A stretch of 64,000 nucleotides of DNA from positions 32,918-96,917 of the forward strand of contig BAHV02000020.1 in the NCBI GenBank assembly GCA_000508965.1. Direction: 5' to 3'. This DNA is from Dielma sp000508965. Its GTDB lineage: Bacteria; Bacillota_I; Bacilli_A; Erysipelotrichales; Erysipelotrichaceae. How positions within the stretch are numbered: position 1 is the first letter of the stretch; each line of letters opens with the position of its first letter. This document shows positions 61,142-64,000 of the stretch, piece by piece. The translations under genes were made by a program, and so were the position numbers. The notes beneath the pieces were generated by a model. That model saw only the letters and a list, made by a program, of their open reading frames with translations. It was not told the origin of the DNA and ran no database searches.

Positions 61142-61763
61142 GCTCTTTATCCCCTTTCAAACGGTTATATAGATTCGCAAAGCCATTAATAACAATCGGT
61201 TTTAATTTAATAAATAAATAAATTGCAGCTGTAGCAATCAGTACAACACCGCTGATACCAATTAAGCCAAGACCGATCGACATAAGTCCTGATGCTAAAG
61301 AAACCGTCAGCATTCTAAATCCTGTATATACCAGGCTGCATACAGCAATGAAGCCTGCCAACAGCACGCAGCCTAAAGCAAACAGCAGACAAACACCAAC
61401 AACCACGGCCACAAAGATCAGTACCGCAAGTACAAACACCAACGGCAAGCCTACCGGTAATGCCGCAATACCAAGAAGAATCAGCGCCAATGTTTTCCAG
61501 CCATTATTGCGTTTTGGTTTCTCACGGTAAACCGTTGTTGTATCTTCCGGAAGACAATGCTGATTGATTGCATATTCAGCACGAATCTGAGCCGCGAATT
61601 TAGCCGGTGAGCCTAAATCTCTGGCTACTTCTTCAGCATTTTCCTCGCCTGCCTCATCAAATAATTCACTTACATAATCTACAGCACTCTCAACTTCATC
61701 AATAGGAAGATTACGCAGCCGGTTTTTTAAATGGTAAATATATTCTTTCTTAGTCATTTTCAT
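61128..61763 (-). CDS. HAAS/DUF1700 domain membrane protein
   Basis: Seen: 211 residues. The N-terminal helical HAAS signature (about 1-65: MTKKEYIYHLKNRLRNLPIDEVESAVDYVSELFDEAGEEN) is followed by a polytopic C-terminal part with three or four hydrophobic segments (about 85-190). Family knowledge: sensor-like membrane proteins linked to PadR regulators and DUF4097 proteins, thought to respond to envelope state. Overlaps padR by 14 bp and the DUF4097 gene by 14 bp. Confidence 0.93.
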   Translation of the reverse strand: MKMTKKEYIYHLKNRLRNLPIDEVESAVDYVSELFDEAGEENAEEVARDLGSPAKFAAQIRAEYAINQHCLPEDTTTVYREKPKRNNGWKTLALILLGIAALPVGLPLVFVLAVLIFVAVVVGVCLLFALGCVLLAGFIAVCSLVYTGFRMLTVSLASGLMSIGLGLIGISGVVLIATAAIYLFIKLKPIVINGFANLYNRLKGDKEHVDE

Positions 61764-62070
61764 TACCCCCTTTTAGGATAGAATCCACATTCTTGCTGAA
61801 CAAGTCCCATTCCGCAAGATAATATTGGCACTTTACTCTTCCTGAATCTGTTAAACGATAATACCTTCGGTTTCTGCCTTGATATTCTTGATCATATGTC
61901 TCCAGATACCCCTCTTTCATCAATCTGCGAAGTACAGGATATAATGTTGATTCTGAAACATTCATTACTTTTTTTGCTTCCTGTGTCAGCTTATAGCCAT
62001 ATGCATCTTCTTTCTGCAATATAGCCAGCACACAGGCATCCAGCAAAGCCGAGCCTAGTTGAAATACCAT
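61750..62070 (-). CDS. PadR-family transcriptional regulator
   Basis: Seen: 106 residues. Winged helix with ACVLAILQKEDAYGYKLT, STLYPVLRRLMKEGYLE and wing tip YQGRNRRYYRLTDSG. Family knowledge: small dimeric repressors, here of the PadR-s1 type. First gene of a five-gene overlapping operon, likely autoregulated through TATAC-3-GTATA (62094-62106), which overlaps the -10. GGAGGTCGATGAT before the ATG. Confidence 0.93.
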   Translation of the reverse strand: MVFQLGSALLDACVLAILQKEDAYGYKLTQEAKKVMNVSESTLYPVLRRLMKEGYLETYDQEYQGRNRRYYRLTDSGRVKCQYYLAEWDLFSKNVDSILKGGNEND

Positions 62071-62091
62071 ATCATCGACCTCCTTAACAAT

Positions 62092-62119
62092 ATTATACAG
62101 CGTATAGTATGGATGTCAA
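62092..62119 (-). promoter_or_regulatory. Promoter and candidate operator of the padR operon
   Basis: Minus strand: TTGACA (62114-62119), 16 bp, TATAAT (62092-62097). TATAC-AGC-GTATA (62094-62106) overlaps the -10 and fits a PadR dimer site. Confidence 0.7.
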
Positions 62120-62192
62120 TATAATATTATAGTTTTTTTCAATACTATATGAAAGTAATAATAATTGCCTGGGAAATACATCATTTAGAAAG

Positions 62193-62242
62193 CTTACAAA
62201 AAAATGACATGAGTTTCTTGATACAAGAACTATGTCATTTTT
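62193..62242. terminator. Long bidirectional hairpin after the ATPase pseudogene
   Basis: A perfect 11-bp outer stem, AAAAATGACAT (62200-62210) with ATGTCATTTTT (62232-62242), and an inner AGTT-CTTG/CAAG-ACT stem with one bulge. T-runs occur on both strands. It is about 90 bp past the ATPase stop on the minus strand. Confidence 0.75.
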
Positions 62243-62331
62243 AACTAAATATATTTGTACAGCAATCATTTGTTAAAGCTGTCTAAATTAATCTAGATTG
62301 ACTCATTTTGATTAATACATGCATTTATAAT

Positions 62332-63639
62332 TCAGCGCTTTCTAATTGTGGTTTCTGACTTGAGTGCATACAGCGGTACATTCAGCAGCCACGCTTCCTG
62401 CTTATAATCAGCCATGGAAGTTCTGATAGCTATACTTGGATTATATTTTTCTTTATAAACCCCTAAGCTTTTGGCTTTCAAATTGACTTCTGCTTTAACT
62501 TCAATCGGAATAATCTGATCGCCACTATCAATCACAAAATCTACTTCACATGAACTTCGATCGTTTGTATAGGTATAAATACTTATATCATCAATGGTTT
62601 TTAATTGCTGGCAGACATATTGTTCAGTTAAAGCACCTTTAAATTCTTTAAATAATTCACTGCCTTCCAGCAATATCCGCTGATTCAAACCAGTCATACA
62701 GCCAAGCAGTCCTATATCTACGATAAATAATTTGAAAGCCTTTAAATCCTCATAAGCCTTTAAAGGAAACAAGCCGGCATTAACACGGCTTATCTTATGA
62801 ATCAATCCACAATCAGAAAGCCACATGATTGCTGTTTCATAATCTTTAGCACGCCCCCCTCACGAACCAGTCCATAGATAAATTTCTTATTCTCTTTAGC
62901 AAGCTGTGAAGGAATGCTATTCCAGATCATACGGATTTTAGGAACAATTTCATTTGGTGCATGTTTAGAAAAATCCTGCTCATAAGCTTCAAGAATTCTC
63001 TTCTGAATCAGACGAACTTCATTAAAATCCTTTTCCTTTGTGAAATTATCTACAGCTTCAGGCATACCGCCAACAAAATAATATTGTTTCAATAAATCAA
63101 TATAAGTCTGCCTGAAAGCAGAAATCATTACATGATCCTGACTTTCAAGCAAATCTACATATCGCTCATTACCCGTTGCTATTAAAAATTCTTCATACGA
63201 CAATGGATATAACTTCAAAAAATCGACTTTACCCACTGGAAACGAAGTCCCCTGATGCAATGCTATTCCTAACAGTGAGCCTGCACATATAATATGATAC
63301 TGTCCTGCATTTTCACAAAAATATTTAAGTGATGTCAAAGCTCGTGGTACTTCTTGAACTTCATCAAATATCAGTAAAGTATTATCCGGATCAATTTTCT
63401 TTCCTGCATACAATTCTATACCCATTATTAATCTATCTGTATCAAGGTCAGAGCTGAATAATTCTGACATTCTTGAGTTTGAATCAAAATTAATATAAAT
63501 ACATTCATTATAAGCTTTCTTACCAAATTCTTTCATAAGCCATGTTTTTCCTACCTGGCGGGCTCCTTCAATGATTAGTGGTTTACGATATTTAATTTTC
63601 CTTCTACTGATATAATTTTTTAATTGCTAATTGATACAT
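62332..63639 (-). pseudogene. AAA_14/DUF4143 ATPase, disrupted by two frameshifts
   Basis: Seen: three frames together give one ATPase of usual length (about 435 residues). The true start ATG (63639, preceded by GAGGTGAT) reads MYQLAIK and then breaks at an A6 run (T6 at 63616-63621). The second frame carries Walker A (EGARQVGKTW), Walker B (LIFDEVQEV) and most of the AAA_14 domain. It breaks at a G6 run (C6 at 62854-62859), and the third frame (from AKDYETAIMW) encodes the C-terminal DUF4143 domain with a PD-(D/E)XK-like EVDFVI...IPIEVKAE segment. Family knowledge: poorly understood ATPases common in anaerobes. Both breaks are in homopolymers, so decay, sequencing error or slippage are all possible. 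Confidence 0.85.
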
Positions 63640-63736
63640 ACAGCATCACCTCAGTTTCATTATAAATATTGTATAACCCTTAATTTACAAAAATTACGAC
63701 ATATAAAATTTATTATTTATTTTTATAAAAAAGATG

Positions 63737-63742
63737 TATAAT
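63737..63742 (+). promoter_or_regulatory. -10 element upstream of the small peptide gene
   Basis: TATAAT at 63737-63742, about 46 bp before the ATG at 63788. No convincing -35. Confidence 0.35.
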
Positions 63743-63787
63743 TTGTCTAAACATACCATTTATAAAACTAGTAAAGGAGAACGTAAT

Positions 63788-63889
63788 ATGAACGATAGGA
63801 ACAATATTTTTACACCTGAAATTTTTGCATGCAGCATGGCTAAAGCAGATTTTCATAAAGTACCTGATAACAACGAAATTAATATTTAA
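63788..63889 (+). CDS. Small peptide gene, 33 residues, unknown
   Basis: Seen: MNDRNNIFTPEIF start, one Cys (residue 15) followed by Ser-Met-Ala-Lys, hydrophilic C-terminal half ending NNEINI. AAAGGAGAACGTAAT before the ATG is one of the best ribosome-binding sites in the window, and a TATAAT lies upstream. No signal peptide. About 90 bp later another gene begins in the same direction. The size and arrangement could fit a precursor peptide or leader gene, but no family is recognised and the context is cut by the window edge. Confidence 0.5.
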   Translation: MNDRNNIFTPEIFACSMAKADFHKVPDNNEINI

Positions 63890-63942
63890 ATTCAAAATAA
63901 TTCATTAATATAAACATAGTATATCAAATTAGCATTATTATA

Positions 63943-63960
63943 AATGGTGTGCTCCATTTA
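63943..63960 (+). promoter_or_regulatory. Hairpin between the peptide gene and the next gene
   Basis: AAATGG (63943-63948) pairs with CCATTT (63955-63960) around a six-base loop, directly before the RBS of the gene at 63977. It could tune expression of the second gene. Confidence 0.35.
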
Positions 63961-63976
63961 ATAAAGGAAGGTAATT

Positions 63977-64000
63977 ATGGAAATTAAACATAAAGATGGG
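63977..64000 (+). CDS. 5' end of an unidentified gene (truncated by window edge)
   Basis: AAAGGAAGG six bases before an ATG, with the frame reading MEIKHKDG to the edge. Too short to identify. Likely co-transcribed with the 33-residue peptide gene. Confidence 0.5.

Noticed and set aside
63713..63895. 60-codon minus-strand frame
   Set aside because: It is antisense to the small peptide gene, which has the clear RBS and promoter element.

Overview
The window is AT-rich, gene-dense and almost fully coding. Ribosome-binding sites are strong (AGGAG or GGTGA type), terminators are classic hairpin plus T-tract, and regulation is of Firmicutes type: a T-box leader, PTS systems, cre-like boxes, MarR, PadR, SorC and LexA-like repressors, and UppP. 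This points to an anaerobic or fermentative low-GC Bacillota. An Erysipelotrichales-like gut lineage fits the gene content, but that is inference and no 16S or other taxonomic marker is present. Only one tRNA (Leu-UAG) was found, and no rRNA, CRISPR array or insertion sequence.

Layout. 1-4.2 kb: a partial gene, an extracytoplasmic flavinylated reductase lipoprotein divergent from a LysR regulator, and a membrane-anchored VanY-type carboxypeptidase. 4.6-10.1 kb: a 1,696-residue secreted protein of unknown function and a small four-helix-bundle protein. 10.2-14.8 kb: a MalT/LAL-type LuxR regulator and a minimal NHEJ pair (Ku plus LigD ligase). 14.8-17.4 kb: a C39-like protein, a response regulator and a histidine kinase in one operon. 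17.7-24.3 kb: tRNA-Leu, a transglutaminase-like secreted protein, a small unknown gene, an HTH regulator, NfnAB-type flavoproteins, a YgjP-type metallopeptidase, a radical-SAM protein and a probable roughly 300-nt structured ncRNA.

24.5-35.2 kb is the main catabolic island. Two parallel cassettes each encode an ascorbate-family (UlaA) PTS permease, a IIB, a formylglycine-type sulfatase without signal peptide and a SorC regulator. An AraC-like regulator sits between them, and the only IIA belongs to the second cassette. The arrangement suggests import and phosphorylation of sulfated sugars followed by cytosolic desulfation.

35.3-45.9 kb: envelope and housekeeping genes (HtrA, UppP, patatin, cardiolipin synthase, M28-like, PHP phosphatase, DUF362 ferredoxin), a MarR/FMN-binding/flavodoxin operon, and two probable small RNAs in gaps between oppositely oriented genes. 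46.3-49.3 kb: a divergent diguanylate cyclase and EAL phosphodiesterase pair. 49.6-53.7 kb: a T-box controlled amino-acid ABC transporter, aminotransferase and VOC operon with a possible leader peptide. 53.7-57.8 kb: a Y-family polymerase divergent from a LexA-like repressor, a TtcA-like enzyme and a coiled-coil protein. 58.0-62.1 kb: a PadR/HAAS/DUF4097/S41/DUF4097 envelope operon. 62.3-64.0 kb: a twice-frameshifted AAA ATPase and, at the very edge, a 33-residue peptide gene followed by a truncated gene.

Where a start differs from the longest open frame, the choice rests on RBS or promoter position and is explained in the entry.
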